A DNA stretch of 64,000 nucleotides from Butyriboletus loyo (GCA_038093515.1 JBBPSI010000017.1:62001-126000); one strand, 5' to 3'. Counted from the first letter of the stretch, positions 35,540-49,267 are shown. The notes: generated from the sequence alone by a model not told the origin. Made by a program: numbers and translations.

Positions 35540-36206
35540 ATATACTCTTTCGTCCCTTGAACCGTTTCGTAGGCAAGTAGGCATTTCCTTGAGATATATA
35601 TGCCTGATATGCATGATTCCTTGCATTTAATTTCAATGGTTTTGTGTTCATATCGTTGTTTTCCTGCCTCTCTTCTCTTGCTGCTCTCCATTCGATCCAT
35701 GGGTGTGCATCGCATGTTCGCTTCGTCACGTATCCTCCCCGCCTGATATATATAAATTGTATACCGCATTGTCACATCTTCCACATAAAATTGACCTCGG
35801 CTTTTTCTTAACCTTTCAACCCTGCATGATTGTCGTTTCTCCTTCCGTCGTTCGTCTTACTCCTGGAATATGGGCCCCTGCAATTGCATTGCTCGTTCCC
35901 TGTCACATCTCTTGCTCTCCCTGTCTCGTTGGACGGATTTTTCGATTCTGATATATATATATGTATGATAGTTCTAGTCAGTAAATCTATCTATTGGTGT
36001 TGTTTGGTGCATCCATTTCGTCGCACCCCTGCTTCTTTCCCTGGGCGTTGGAAGCACGATCCTTGCGCGAGGTGGTGCTAACCGAATCGACCCCGAATAC
36101 GATCAATCATACTGACAGTGACACTCCGTCTGCACGCGGACGTCGGAAGAGTAGGCGCGGAAGCGAGGACGTAAAAAAAGAACCTACCCACCCGGCCAAG
36201 TCATCC
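35540..36206. other. Convergent 3' interval, PIN4-like / endonuclease G
   Basis: 667 bp between two stop codons. Several TATATA runs (about 35,595, 35,748, 35,950-35,962), as expected of fungal 3' ends. No gene seen. Confidence 0.4.
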
Positions 36207-37748
36207 TTAACGAGGTGCAGACACCGACCGTCGCATCTCTGGTCGTTTCTGCGCCTCGTCAAATCGACGCACGATCACCTCGCACTTGGTAGTCTTGCAG
36301 ATATGTTTCGAGGCGTTCTTGAGGTCGTCAGAAAAGAGGCTGAGACCTGCAGCACGTTCGACGGTGTCCACTATCATGATTTTTAGGGCGTGAGCGTGAG
36401 CATCGGTACGGTATTGAATCGAACCCGATAAGCCCGAAACGTGTGGGTTGTGTTTCCAAAAGGCGATATCGGGGTTATATATATAAGAGGGGGGAAGCAC
36501 AAAAAAAAACGAAACAACTTGATTGATGGAAAAAGGTGGACAGGAATCGTGATTCGTACCTGACGTGACGAAACCCTCGAGCGGCGCCTCGTCGGGGATG
36601 ATTGCGTTTGGGAGGACGAATGCGCCAGTAGATATTTCGGGGATGTCGGGCGTCAAGGGGGAGGATGGTCTTGATGCGAGAACGACCTTTGCAAAGTGGG
36701 TCGGTACGGCGATATTGGGCGGTGAGCCAATGACTTCGTAATTCTGTTTTTATCGCAAGGATAGGGGCATGAGCGAATCAGGGTGGAAGAAAGGGACAGA
36801 TGGATAGAATACGTACAACACGCCATTTGCCGTCTGGGTCCTTGTGAGGAAGGTAAAGTGGAATGGTGAAGACGTAGACGTCCGAAAATGATTTCGTGAG
36901 CCTTCTACACCAATCTTCGACGTAAGCCCAGTCTGTCGTGGAAGGAAGAGTCAACGTTGGGAGATTTCGACACAGTTGAAAGGCATGTGAAGCGTACAAT
37001 GACGGTTGAACCCTACGCCGACCTGTGGTGCGATATTGGACAACAAGAAAGTCTCGTTCATTGCTTCTTGAGAGATCTTTGCGTCTGCAGCGGGTACCCT
37101 ATCCAACGTCGTCATCGTTTACCATCCACGAACGCGTCAAAATCGATGACATACATGTGTCCCCGATCATATCCACTCCTGAAGTAATCCTGGAGCTTCG
37201 CGCGGAACGCGACAGGTAACGAGTCATCTTCAGTAAAGGTCGACTTCGCCCTGTCACCCGCTCCGTCGTCCGAGGCCTGTGCGATGGCAGATTTGCCCAA
37301 CGAGGCGAGAGTGAGGTGTTCGACTGTCTAGTAAAGACCAAGACATGGCGCGCTCGTATCAAAGGACGGCGAGGAAGGCACGTGCAGCGTTGAACTTACC
37401 CAGGCAGGATGACGCAGCCGTCTATCGTACGCAGTTGTATATGCCTTGCGCACGAGTAAATCCGGGACCGGTCCTGCACGACCAGTCAATCACCCGCGCT
37501 CATCTATTTTCCTCCTCGACGGACTTGGGGGAACACCCACCTGGGTGCCCATACTTGAGTACCGCAGATACTGTGGGTACAGTGGCCACGGTGGTGGATA
37601 TTTTCGCGTCCCCCTTTTGGTTTAGATCGATGATGGGTAGTGGTGCGGCGGGGGTGGGCTTGCGGGAGGACACGACTGTCGCGACGCCGCCTCCGACGAC
37701 TGCACCGATAGCGAAGCAGGCAACGTGGATGATGGATGCGTTGGGCAT
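36207..37748 (-). CDS. NUC1: Mitochondrial endonuclease G / Nuc1
   Basis: DNA/RNA non-specific beta-beta-alpha-metal nuclease of the mitochondrial intermembrane space, linked to mtDNA turnover and programmed death. Start M-P-N-A-S-I-I-H-V at 37748; the N terminus holds a hydrophobic segment (VACFAIGAVVGGGVATVV), a likely inner-membrane anchor. Joined exons give VLKYGHPGGPVPDLLVRKAY, then FRAKLQDYFRSGYDRGHM, the DRGHM catalytic motif. PAADAKISQEAMNETFLLSN follows, then IAPQVGVGFNRHYW, which includes the metal-binding Asn region. Later: YVFTIPLYLPHKDPDGKWRV, then NYEVIGSPPNIAVPTHFAKV. Ends in RRSVSAPR at 36207. Six or so introns. Confidence 0.9.
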
Positions 37749-38318
37749 GGTTCAGACCACACCAGAAGAAATTTCGCGCTTGTCTTTGCTCTGAAGCCGT
37801 GCGAACTATACACTACGGCTATGTAATCAAGTTTTGACATTTCACCGTCGAATTCGGCGTCGTTCGACACCCAAACGACCATCAGACGATCGCGGTAAAG
37901 TTATCAAGACGCGTCAAAGGGCTGTGGATATTGGCCGTGAGTGGAATCTTATTCTTTAGAATGGGTGGGGCCATTATCGAAACGTTCAGCGTACAATCTT
38001 CCAAATTACACTGGGTACATACCCTTCCATGATCATGTCTCCCTAGCCGTCGTCCACCGATACGCCCATCTCACTCTGGTATCGAAGACCTCCGACGAAC
38101 GCAGAGCCCTCGAGCTCGAAAAATTCTCAACACCACTCCGTCATCGATATATATTATAGCACCACTAGTGTAGATTGTCTGTGTACGCATGAGTCAATCG
38201 TGACACCCCGTGACAGGGTGACATACTTCATCTTTATTACATTTACGACTCGTAATACCCGACTCTCACCTCGACCACCACCACACCCCAGCAAAACCAG
38301 TAAAGCTCTACCTCTACG
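37749..38318. promoter_or_regulatory. Divergent intergenic region, NUC1 / MBF1
   Basis: 570 bp between divergent start codons, long enough for two separate promoters. No motif stands out; a TATATATTA run sits near 38148-38158. Confidence 0.4.
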
Positions 38319-39061
38319 ATGAACGGTAACGTCGAATGGGACAGCAAGACCGTCATCGGCTCCAAACCCAAAACCCCCAAAGTCGCTCGCAACGCCGCTG
38401 AACTGAATAGTAAGTCTCTTGCTGACACATATCCTTTGTCGCCTCGCTCATCCTCTTTCTCTCTACAGCCGTAGGTTTGCCTCGTGATGTTGCTTGAATT
38501 CACTCACCCCCCTTGGTATAGGCACGTCGAACTGGGGCCGTCGTTGCGACAGACAAGAAAGTCACTGCCGGTGGTAACAAGGCTCATGCCGGTTTGTATC
38601 GCCCCGTTGCACCGCAGTCTGATTGTTCGCTTTACTGACACCCTTCCCCTAGGCCCAGATCACCAGAGAATAGCGAAACTTGATCGCGAGAACGAGGTTG
38701 CGCCACCTGTCAAAGTCAGTGCCTCTGTCGGCAAGGTGAGTATTTCTCGTGTTATGTCTTGTATTTTTTTTTCTTAAAGGTCACTCATGCGGTACCATAG
38801 GTCATCCAGACCGCTCGTGCGGAGAGGCAGCTGACACAGAGGGATCTCGCTCAAAAGACCAACGAGAAGCCCTCTGTCATCCAGGATTACGAGTCCGGCA
38901 AGGCTATCCCCAATGCCCAAATTCTCTCTAAGATGGAAAGAGCCCTGGGAGTTAAACTTCGTGGTATGTATTGTCCTCTGTCTTGTCTAGCATGGCGAAC
39001 GCAATATTCGGTTTCAGGTTCAGACATTGGAAAGAAGCTGGAGGGGCCAAAGAAGTCGTAA
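38319..39061 (+). CDS. MBF1: Multiprotein bridging factor 1 (Mbf1)
   Basis: Transcriptional co-activator linking bZIP factors to TBP, also a guard against frameshifting on collided ribosomes. Start M-N-G-N-V-E-W at 38319; exon 1 ends after [10 protein letters not shown]. The next exon gives [23 protein letters not shown], then [20 protein letters not shown]. The HTH (XRE/Cro-type) domain follows: [55 protein letters not shown]. The short basic tail KKLEGPKKS ends with TAA at 39059-39061. About 150 residues with four short introns, matching the family length. Confidence 0.95.
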
Positions 39062-39291
39062 TTTGACCCCTCCATAGTCTTCTAATATCGACAGACTATA
39101 CCGCTGTGAATTGCTATCGCTCTTGATCATTCTAGATTTCATCCTTAATGTATTCTTTCGTGATGTCTGAGTGCCAGTAAAACGAAGTACAAGAAGCAAA
39201 GATAAGGCAATGGATACAATTAGAATGCTGTGTGTGGTCATTGGATACATCTCTATGATCCTTCTTCGTGTGCGCCCTGCAGCAAGTATGA

Positions 39292-41298
39292 TCAACTATG
39301 AGGATTGCGCAGAAACAAAGGACCTACATATGTGATATAATCTGCGCTTTCGCAAGCTTTGTACTCCTTGAGCAGTTCCTCTGCCGTGGCTCTAGAGAAC
39401 GAGACATCAAGAACACGTAACCGAAAGATGCCATATCACACTCACCGCGCGTCGTCAAACTCTTCCAGAGAGTTTTCAAACATCTTTTCCTTCTTGTACT
39501 GTTCCAAGAACGCATTCCGCTTTCTGAGACGGTCGAACTGGTCCAACATACGCTTGAACAGCTACGACGACGACGATCAGTCATCTCTGTGTCTGCCTCA
39601 GCCCCCAAATCCACCACCCCCTGTGGGCAGGCGAGGGGGAGAACGGGGAAGGGGGGGGGGAGCACGTACGGAAGCGATACTCGTGTGGTTGGCGAGCATC
39701 AGTCCGCTCACCCGATGGTTCGTAGTCACATACGGCGATCGACGCGTCAACGCCACCTGTATCGACGCAGGCCCCCACGGAATAAAGTTTGCCAACTGCC
39801 GTTCCCGTATACGGAGCAACGATTGGTGTACCTATAATAATATAGCAATCGCAACGACACGATATCAGCGCATTCGAACGGACACAACGGGGGTCGGTCA
39901 CCGTCTCACGTCGGTCGGATCGACGTCTCCCTGAATGATATTGAGGATGGAGATGTAGCAGGCGGTTTTACTGGGCATCGTCGATACCATACGGTTTTTC
40001 GGTTGTAGCAGACGGCGCATGACGTCTAAAACTGTCGTGCGCCGGATGGGTTTCGCCTAGGAATCACCCGTGGTGAGTAGGGAAGCCCGAAAACGATCGT
40101 GTGAGACGGCGAACCGACCTTGTCAATTTGATCGCTCGTGAATGGAGTATAGGACGTCATCAAGAAATGGCATCGAGGTGTAGGAATAAGGGAAGCAATG
40201 ATGCCCACGAGGTCATTGTTCATGTAACCAGGATAACGCAGCGTCTGGGTACTCGCAGCCATCACTGTCGATACCTGCCACAACAGCAACAACAGCATCA
40301 GCGCCATCCACGTTCGACGACAACAAGATGCTACGCTCACGAGCTGATTCGTCTGATCAAACGTGGGCGTCTGTACGTGCAGCCTGTCGGCCGCTATCCG
40401 CGACAACGCGCCATTGTCGAGCACGACGACCGAATCGGCGTGGTTCGTCAGTCGTTTAAGCGTGAGAAGAGAATTGTACGGCTGTACGACGACGTCGCCC
40501 TCTTGTGCGTTGGGAAAGACAGAATACGTCTGGATGAGCTTCTTCGGGAACTTGTCGTTCAGCCGTTCGAGGACGAACGAGCCAAAGCCGGAGCCTGTCC
40601 CGCCGGCAATGGAGTGCATGAGCATGAAACCCTGAAAGAAAGAGGGACGTGTCAGTCAGAATGAGCGACCAACGGGACTAGGGGCGAACCCAGCGCACGG
40701 AGAAGGGGATGTGATGTGTACGTACCTCTAGTGAATCACTCCCTTCTGCCTCCCTATCGATCATCTCCATCACCTCCTCGTACAATTTCTCCCCCGACGC
40801 ATACCCGTGCGCCCAATTATTCCCCGCCCCTCCACCATCCTTTGACACGAATATATTCTCTGGGTTATACAAATTCGCCCATGGCGAGCTCAAAATGTTA
40901 TTGATCACCTGTCGAACGTTCTCGTTCAACCAAGCGCAAAAGACAAAAACAGGAAACACCATAAACGTACCCGGGGCTCGAGATCGACGAGGATAGCACG
41001 CGGGATGTAGTGCTCGTCGTCCGCTTGGTAGAAAAATACGTCCTTGCGATCACCGCCTTCCGTCGCCCACTCTTCGAGGATGCCCTCTTTGTTGATCCCG
41101 TGTTCTGCACAGAGTCGCTGCCAATACACGGCACCCACTTGATTGTGTTCACCGTCATCGATTTTTGGGGGGCAACGACGGCCGTGCAGGCGCGGGACAC
41201 ACTCGGGTCAGACGACGGCTGGCGATGCTGGGAACAGGAAGAGGCGCACTTTGGTTTCCGCATTGTCCGAGTTGGACTGTCACGATTTCGCGAGGCAT
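39292..41298 (-). CDS. Gamma-tubulin
   Basis: Nucleates microtubules at spindle pole bodies within the gamma-tubulin complex. Start M-P-R-E-I-V-T-V-Q at 41298. Exons then give the nucleotide-binding N-terminal domain: [64 protein letters not shown]. The GTP loop [18 protein letters not shown] is intact. The middle part reads [20 protein letters not shown] and [17 protein letters not shown], and the later part [19 protein letters not shown] and [12 protein letters not shown]. The C-terminal helices end near [23 protein letters not shown] in spirit. The last codons continue to a TGA at 39292-39294. Seven or so introns. Confidence 0.94.
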
Positions 41299-41835
41299 GA
41301 TGCACGACGTAGCACGCGTTTGGCTTTCTCGATGGCGTGGTGTCGTCGCGGTTCTTGGACAACGTACAGCGGAGCATGCACATTAGAAACGTATCTACCA
41401 AACACAACAAGGTAGTATGTATGCGAGGCTGGTAATATGATGGGACAGACTATGCAACTTGGATCTACGAGGCCTTCAGCCCGAGTAAGTATGAGGGGAT
41501 TGCAATAAATCGAGGGAGAGCAACGGAAATTAAAGTGTGTAGATTCGGATTGGTGGCCGTCAGCCACCCGGCGCGCAACGCCAACGATCCCAAGATTAAT
41601 CCCAAAGAGAACGTCCAAAGACAGGAACTCCCGATATAAGATGGATGAGTGCGAAAACTACAACTTGAACGACGCGTGCCATTTCAGCAGGTCGTGATGT
41701 CGATGCTTAACATCAGTGTAAGCGATGAGGGGTAGCGCAGGAACATGAGAGGAGAGCAGACTTTCAGAGCGAAACAAAAAAAACACATCGTTTTGTGTCC
41801 ATCCACCGACGGCCGCGCCACGGCCGCAATCGCCA
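41299..41835. other. Interval between gamma-tubulin start and nucleoporin stop
   Basis: 537 bp upstream of gamma-tubulin and downstream of the nucleoporin gene, both on the minus strand. No gene recognised. Confidence 0.4.
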
Positions 41836-44800
41836 TCACCGTCTCGCGCCGCGTCGCGGAAGCCCTTTTATTCGCCTGCCACCCGCTCCTTCCGTTAGGG
41901 GTGGCGCAGACCCCATCGTAAACAACGATCCTCCCGCCGCCGCCGCCGCCGGAGACGCTTGTGCACCAAACCCAACAGCGGGCGCGGCAGTCGTGCTTGC
42001 CCCTGTACCAAATGTAAATGCTCCGCTGCCGGTCGTTCCAGACGGAAGCGTAGTGTTGCCAGTAGCAGGGGAAGCAGGTTGACTGCCTGCCCCAAATGTG
42101 AATGGACTGGCTGCTGGTTGTGTTGCAATCGGTGTCCCGAAGCCGAACGATGCAGGCCGATTATACGTCGAGGGACTCGATGGCGCAGAAACTGTAGAGG
42201 GTTGACCGAAAGGTCCCGCAGAAGTAGGTGCAGCACCAAACGAGAATGGTGATGCAGGAGCAACGCTTGGAGACGGCTGCGCAAATTGGAAGGGAGCAGC
42301 CGCAGGCGCCGTCGTCGCCGAACTCTCAGGTGGTTTTTGACCAAATGAGAAACCAGTAGAAGATGCTTGCCCGAAGCCACCAAAGGAGACCGCAGGCTTG
42401 CTCTCTTTCTTCTCCTCTTTTCCAAATGGATTGGCAGTCGCACCTGGAGTACCAAAACTAAAGGGAGCCGTGGTCGCAGCTGGGCTCTGAGCGAACAATG
42501 CAGATCCGCTCGGCGTATTGAAGGAGAAATTGAGTGTTGGTCTTTCCGGTGCTTTACCATTGCCATTCAGCACCATATCCCTCGCTGGGCTCTCGTCCAT
42601 CGTCACCTCTTGGACAACCTTCGGAGGTGTGACAGGCCTAGTTGACGCAGTTGATCCGAACGCGAAAGGTTTACTGGAGACATCCGCCGCAGTTGTTCCA
42701 CTGGGGGTAGCACCAAAGCCAAACGCAGGTGGAGCAGCAGGAACCGCAGTTGCGGTAGTCGAAGAACCAAAGGTGAAGCTCGTCGTAGGCTTCTCTGCCG
42801 TGGAAGATGGTCCAAACGAAAATGGACTCGTTGCAGGCTTTTCTTCAGATGGTGCAATGTTGGTTCGCTGTCCGAACGAGAACGGAGTCGCAGGTGGAGG
42901 AGTACCAAATAGCGATTTGGGGGCATCAGCTGTCGGCGGTGCTGTCACTGGTGAAGGGGTTGACGTTGATGTGGTAGTGGGGGCTGGCTGACCAAAGGCG
43001 GAGGCACTCTTTGGCGCCTCGACAGTAGCGGCAGGCACAGCGGGAGTCGAAATGACAGCTGGAGTCGGGGATGGTGCTGGAGGTGGAACACCGAACATAA
43101 AGGCAGTACCATTTGATGGGGCAGCAGGCTTCGCGAGCTCCACTGCCGGCGGCTGCTCGGATGGTAGATTGGGAGCAGGGGTTGAGGCAGATTCAACCGG
43201 TTTCGCGGGTAGCCCGAATGTCAGAGGTGGGGCCGGGAATAGCGTGGCCGGCGTAGGCTTTTCGGCTTCCTTTGGCAATGTAGGAGGTGCTGCAAAGGTG
43301 GAGGAGGGGGCCATAGAGTGAGGAGGAGTGGCAAATATGGATATAGGCCGTGAGGGTGCGCCAAACAGCGATGGAGTTGCATCAGCTGGCTTTGATTGTT
43401 CCACCGCAGGAACAGTGAGAAACGAAGAAGGTGGCGTTGCAGTAGTCGCTGCCTTGGTAAGGATGGAGGAATTGGTGAAAAAGTTTGGTATCCCATTTGG
43501 TGCAGCGTTGGATATTGGTGTTACTGCCGCCGGAAGCGCTGGAGCCTCTGGAGCGACTTTTACAGCCTCAGGCGTAGGAGGCATGAGTGCTATCTTGGGC
43601 GGAGCGGGAGCCGGGGTCGTCAGGGCTGGGATTGGTGCCACCTTTACTGTCTCAGCTGTAGGTGGCACTGATGTAGGTTTAGTGAGGGAAAATGGAAGCG
43701 AAATAATCGGTGGTTCCTTTGCATGGGTCAAATCATGGGTAATAGTTATCTACGAATTGTAAGTGAGATACCCAATTGATGACTCTATAACCCACCTCTT
43801 TGGCGAAAGTGAAGCCCGCATGGAGCTCAAACGCTGGTGCTTTTTTGGCTGCTTCCTCAAGCGCTTTCTGCTCCACCGCGCGAGGCTCTTCCATATCTTC
43901 GTCTTCATCTTCAAATGCTGCGGAAAACTTCGCGCGCCGTGATACTGGGCGTTCTATGTGATTTCGACCAATCCTTGTACGGCCCACTCGCAACGAGGAG
44001 CCTAAAGGCCCTTCACGAGACACTCTTGGCTCAAAGACAGGAGCTAAGGGAGGGGGTGGAGAAACCTTGAGATCTTCCTCACGTTTCTTCTTCTCTGCCT
44101 CTGCCTCCTTGCGTTTCTTCTCCTCCTCTACCCTTTCATCTTCCATCGCCTCGGCTCTCTCCTTCTCTTTTGCTTCCTCTTCCTCCTTCTTGCGCCTTGC
44201 CAGCCACTTTTTCACACCACCTTCTCCCGCATACGGTTTCGTCCCGTTCATTGACTCCCTCTCCCTCCTCTTTCCCTTGTCTTTCCCTTTACTCTTCGTA
44301 CCAAGTCGAGGCTTGACTGGCCTGTCATCGGTCATTAGCGTTATATGCTTACTTTCTTTGTGCAAGAACATATCCGGAACTGCGGTAGCGCCCTTCAATC
44401 GCGTCGGCAGCAACGGAGTCTTGTATACCTCTAGCTCATGTAAAGCTATTTCAGCTTTATTAGCTGGCCAGAGATGCCCTGCTAGATATAAGTCGAGTCG
44501 CAGTGGACCATTCGATAAGATAATGAACATACGCGCAGAAACGTCTGTCATGGATCCCGTTCCGAACAAGATGGAACTCTGACGAGCTGGCGCGCGTGCC
44601 TAGAATAGACGATGAGTGGCTCATCCCTGTCCTACAAGAACGTGGACATACGCTACGCTGAGAGTCTATTAGAGTTCCTAGAGTTAACTGCTTTGGATGT
44701 TCCGCAGCAACCTGCTTCTGAACGGCAGGGGGCGGTTTTACGAACATGGGATTCGACATCAAAGCAGTTAGAGGAGGGGGTTCATCTGGACCACGTTCCC

Positions 44801-45539
44801 GACGTGGCGGGACGACAGGACCAAAACCAGTGCCAGAAGGTTGAGGAGTGAGCGATGAACGAAGTCGGAGGCGTCGTGGGGACATGGATACGTCCCGACT
44901 GGTAGACATGGAATCTTCCGTGTGATTTAGCTCCGGTTGGAGATCCAGGATTGTAGGAGCGGCCTGTATACGAGACGAGAAACTTGAGTAAGATGGCGGA
45001 TCGAGGGACATCGTGCGTGTTACCCCCTGAGGTTTGAGGTGCGGGACGCTGGGAAGGGGAGATAGCGTGCGTCGGTTACGTTGCAACTGATTCGAGGACG
45101 ATGCAGGATGTAGCGTTTTCCGAGGAGACTTTGTAACGTTACGGACAGCGCTGGACGTAGAGTGATCTGATGTACGCCGTGGTTGTGTGAAGGCCGATTT
45201 GGGGGGATCGAGGTACGCTTGAATGCCTCTGTCGGGGGAGCTGACCCTCATTCTCTTCGCCCTGCTCGGCAGACTCTCATCTTCCGTGTGTGTACCCTCA
45301 GACGCAACTGGGAGTCGTCTCCGCTTTCCATTCGCGTCCTCAAACTCATCGTCTGAACCCGCGAACCAGGAGAAGGGGGCGGTGACGATGTTTTTGATAG
45401 CGCCAAAGAACGAGCTTGAGCGAGCGAGAGGAGGAGCTTGGTTTTGATGGGTATAAGTGCTCATCGCTGTCTTGGATGGTGAGCAGGATGGCGGGGCAGA
45501 CGTGGACGTGGGCGACGGTGGTGGAGAACGAGGCCTCAC
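41836..45539 (-). CDS. FG nucleoporin of the nuclear basket (Nup1 / Nup124 / Nup153-like)
   Basis: Nuclear-side FG nucleoporin mediating karyopherin transport. The N terminus (M at 45539, or 45464 for M-S-T-Y-T-H) has a predicted amphipathic helix SFFGAIKNIVTAPFSWFAG followed by a basic KRRRLP, like membrane- and lamina-side basket Nups. An intron with consensus GTATGT joins SQRS to SSILFGTG near 44600-44670. A Lys/Glu-rich charged region (KKWLARRKKEEEEAKEKERA) precedes the C-terminal half, which is about 600 residues of Pro/Ala/Thr with some twenty FG, FGF, FSFG repeats. The end is basic (GRRIKGLPRRGARR), like the importin-binding tails of Nup1 and Nup153. Stop at 41836. The orthologue name is inferred from architecture. 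Confidence 0.85.
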
Positions 45540-45717
45540 ATCAACCGACCATGTAAAAACATTTTTGTCTTGGCCGTGGAGGAACCCAGAAAAGGAAACA
45601 TCTTCTCGCGGTTAAGTCAGCGGCCGTGCTAGTAGTAACTACAAGCTATTTGTAGGGAGAAATGTAACCTGGGCAGGTCAACCCATACGACAACAAACTT
45701 AACTCGTATGTTGTCTC
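45540..45717. promoter_or_regulatory. Divergent promoter, nucleoporin / YME2
   Basis: 178 bp between two divergent start codons; a shared promoter is inferred from spacing only. Confidence 0.4.
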
Positions 45718-48700
45718 GAAATGTCGCAGGTTTGGCCGTCCGAAGTACCGCGAGCAGCTCAGTAGTGCGACGTGTAGCTGCTACGAGAGCCCCTCGCATC
45801 CGGAAATTGACGGACAGTGCCGACGTCCCTGTGGTGAGTCTGTGATTCAAGTTGCCAGTGGTTATCGCATTTACACATGGTCGTACACAGGAGGGCTGGC
45901 TGTTCGTCGATTCTGTCTTTCCCATCCGACTGGGCATTTGGGAGTATGCACGTCTCGATCGCGTCACTCCACTATCCCTGATCGCTACCTCAGTGTTCGC
46001 CATTATATTGGTGTATTTCGTGAGGAGTCACTTCTAGCAGAACTAGAATCCCGTCTTTCTGTCGTCAAGACGCACGGGTTCAAGGTCCTCTCCCTTCAAC
46101 CATACCAAAAGGATGGCGGTGTCTTTGTCAAATTTACCTATAGTGCCGGTGATAAAGAGAGCGCACTGAAAGACATCGAGGACGAACTGAAGGCAGAAGC
46201 CGACAACCATGCTATGCCCTCTTGGGCTGGCCTCGGCTGGGGCAATGTCTGGTTTGTTAGAGGTCAACCATGGTTGGAGGTCCGTTTTTACGCTACATGG
46301 TAAAGTGCACTCATAACATTCAATCAGGATATGAACAGGTTCCCCTCTCCTATTTTAAAAATTGGGTTTGAGGGACCCGACGTCCAAGAGGAAACGCTCT
46401 ACGAGCTCTTCCGCGCAAGTTGCTTAGTTATTCCTTTCATGGGGACGACCATTCTCACTCATTCAACAGCAATACGGCCGCCTACACGACTTAACACCTC
46501 TGAAACCTGTCCCTGCCGGAGTTCTTCGTGCCGCGGAAGTTTCCTTTGTACGCGTTCGTTCGGCTGTTATTGCGCGCAATGCTATTCACGGGTATCAATT
46601 CCCGAGTAGCAACCAACCTACTCGCTTGCAAATACTTTACCAGCCACCCCTCCGGGCTCATGCTGTCCGCAATTGGCTCACTAGTCATCCAAGAATAGTC
46701 CTTCCCATTCTATTCTTCTTGCTTGGCACATTGACATATACTGTAAGCACCGAACGAATGCTTGAGTCGCGGACTAACCTACTGTGGACAGGTTTTTGAC
46801 CCTATCCGAGCGCTCTCCATTGAAGGGAAGATGTTGAATTGGTTCGATTACAGAGGTTCGCCAATTCCCTGTTAATCAGCATCCAGAAGGCTGAACCTCC
46901 AAAAGAGTATGGACTCTTCAAGTGGCTGCAAACTCACGCTCTTGATCGATTATCCCTCTCATCTACTCCTGAAGATAATTCAGCAATGAATCTAGGTGGA
47001 TGGAAGGAACGTACAGAAGCAGAAAATGCTTTGAGAAGCTATTTGACTGATCCTCCATGTACGTACGTTCTCTTACCGAAATATTACACAAGGTGTTGTC
47101 GCTCACAAAGCTCGCAGTAACCGTTGCATTCGTTCACGGTCCCCAGGGTAGCGGAAAATCGCATCTGGTATCCGCCGTACTGCAAGACAGCGGGAGGTAA
47201 GTAGAGCTTCCGACTATTTTTGCGGGCATTTAAGACGCATTATCCATAGGAAAACTCTAGTCATCGATTGTGCAGAGCTCAACAAAGCCACCTCTGACAC
47301 CAGACTCGTAGCTGCTCTAGCGCAACAAACAGGCTACAGACCTATCTTCACCTTCCTGAATTCTCTTAACAACATCATCGATATCGCGAGCACTGGTCTC
47401 ATTGGTCAAAAAGGTCAGTCGTACCCGTTCTCGCACAACCACCCCTTTATTCACTGTATACACACGCGAAGCTGGCTTTAGCAGCTCCCTCCCGGACCAG
47501 CTGAAACAGATCCTCGAAGTAGTTGGATCTGGTCTCATAAATGTAAATCGTTCGCTTCGCAATGCTACCAGGCAGGAATTCAAGGCTCAGCGCCAAGCGG
47601 AAGCCCATAAGATCGAGGAAGCGCGCCGAACAAAACGTATTCGCCAGGGCACCTGGCATGATGGTAGGCTAGACTGCGTTGCCGGGAACGGCATCATGTC
47701 CGAGCTTGGCGTAGGTGATGAGGTTTTCGGCGTAGAGGATAGCGATGTGAAGGTTGGTGGAGAGGATGGAGCTTTCCTGGAGGAGAAGCTTGAAAAGGAA
47801 AAAGAAGTGGAGGGCGAGCTTATAAGGAGGGAAAGGACCTCAGAAGAGGTTGAAGTCGTTGCGACACTTCCCGTCGTAGTCATCAAGAACTACGGTGCAC
47901 GCGGTAGCGTTTACAGGGATGAAGTGCAGAAGGTGCTTAGCCAGTGGGCGGCAACCCTGGTTGAGAACAAGGTAGGCGATCGGGTCGTGGCATCTCTTCA
48001 TGCCTGACCGACTTCTTTTAGATTGCGCATGTTGTCGTTGTTAGCGACAACAGAGAGAACGCGAAGTTAATGACACGCGGTATAATCTAATCATCGATGG
48101 TTCAACGACTCACTCATCGTTCTTACTATTAGCTCTTCCATCAAAACCTCTGAACTCTATCCCCCTGTACGACGCAGACGCTGGCAGTGCCCTGGCGTTC
48201 GTGAAACAACGTCTACGTGATGCCGGGATCACCGCTGAGCTGACCAAACCTGAGGTAGTTAGTATCGAATGTCTTGGCGGTCGCGCGAGCGACCTCGAGA
48301 TCGTCAGTGGAGCCACCCTTCTTATTTAAAGATTGTGTTAACCACGACCTCCAGCTAATCCACAAAGTCCGCAGCGGTCAAGCCATTGAGGACGCTGTTG
48401 AAGACATCATCTCCCGCAGCATCGGTGAGCTCCGGAAGAACGCATTTGGGGAGGACATCGAGGATGCCAAATCTCTGTCATGGTCGCGCGAGCAGGCCTG
48501 GACCGTGCTCAAGCAACTCGCACGAAAAGCAGAGGTGAATCACCACTGTCTCCCCGTTTATGTGATGCTTAGTGAGTCCTGGACAATGCTCATCAATCAT
48601 CCGAACATGTAGCTTCCCTATTACGATGTCCTGGCAAACTTCCCGTTCAAGGGAGATGAACTCGCTCTGCGCTCTATGGAGCATATAGAGTTGATCTCTA

Positions 48701-49170
48701 TCGGAACCTTGAACGGTGAGTTGCGTTCATTAGATCGCGTGTAAAGAACCTTCTGAGACATTATATTGTGATCAGGCCGACCGTCCACTATACGCCCTGG
48801 AAAACCAGTGTTCAAATACGTCTTTGACAAACTCGTAAATGGTGGGTGCTTCCATCAGTCTCCTTTCCACCATGACGACGTCGCTTACTCTGCCACAGAC
48901 CCCGTCTTCCGAGCAACGCAAGACATGGCGGTAAATGACAAACTTATCGCTAGTGCGGACAGTACGATCAAAGCTTGCGAAGTCGAGCTCGCCACGCTAC
49001 AAGAAATCACTGGTCCCGAGAGGTTTTTCCAATCGCTGTGGAAGAGCAGGCGAGCATCGATGGAGAGGCGAAATTACCTGTTGAAGAAGTTGTACGAGGC
49101 ACAAGTGAGGATCCAGACATTGGAGAAGCAGAACGTGGACTTGAAGAGGACATTAGCGAAGGGGACTTGA
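45718..49170 (+). CDS. YME2: Mitochondrial escape protein 2 (Yme2)
   Basis: Inner-mitochondrial-membrane protein that keeps nucleoids in place. Start M-L-S-R-N-V-A-G-L at 45718 with a basic Arg/Ser/Ala presequence (RRVAATRAPRIRK). Joined exons give EGWLFVDSVFPIRLGIWEYA, an ELESRLSVVKTHGFKVLSLQ block, then LKIGFEGPDVQEETLYELFR as the RRM-like segment. The membrane span is IVLPILFFLLGTLTYTVFDP. The AAA-like part starts FVHGPQGSGKSHLV (Walker A) with TLVIDCAELN, and continues through VVVIKNYG (Walker B region) and VVVVSDNREN. The C-terminal coiled coil (LLKKLYEAQVRIQTLEKQNV) ends KGT at 49170. The order matches the Yme2 family. About ten introns. Confidence 0.9.
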
Positions 49171-49267
49171 TACGAGACGATTAATATTCACATACCGCAT
49201 TGATACACGCAAGGCAAGATCATTATGGTAGATGTTAAGACGCGATACCTCTTCGACCGTTACCAAC

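Noticed and set aside
42518..43762. Long Gly/Val/Ala-rich + strand frames
   Set aside because: Antisense shadows of the FG-repeat region of the nucleoporin; no independent motif.
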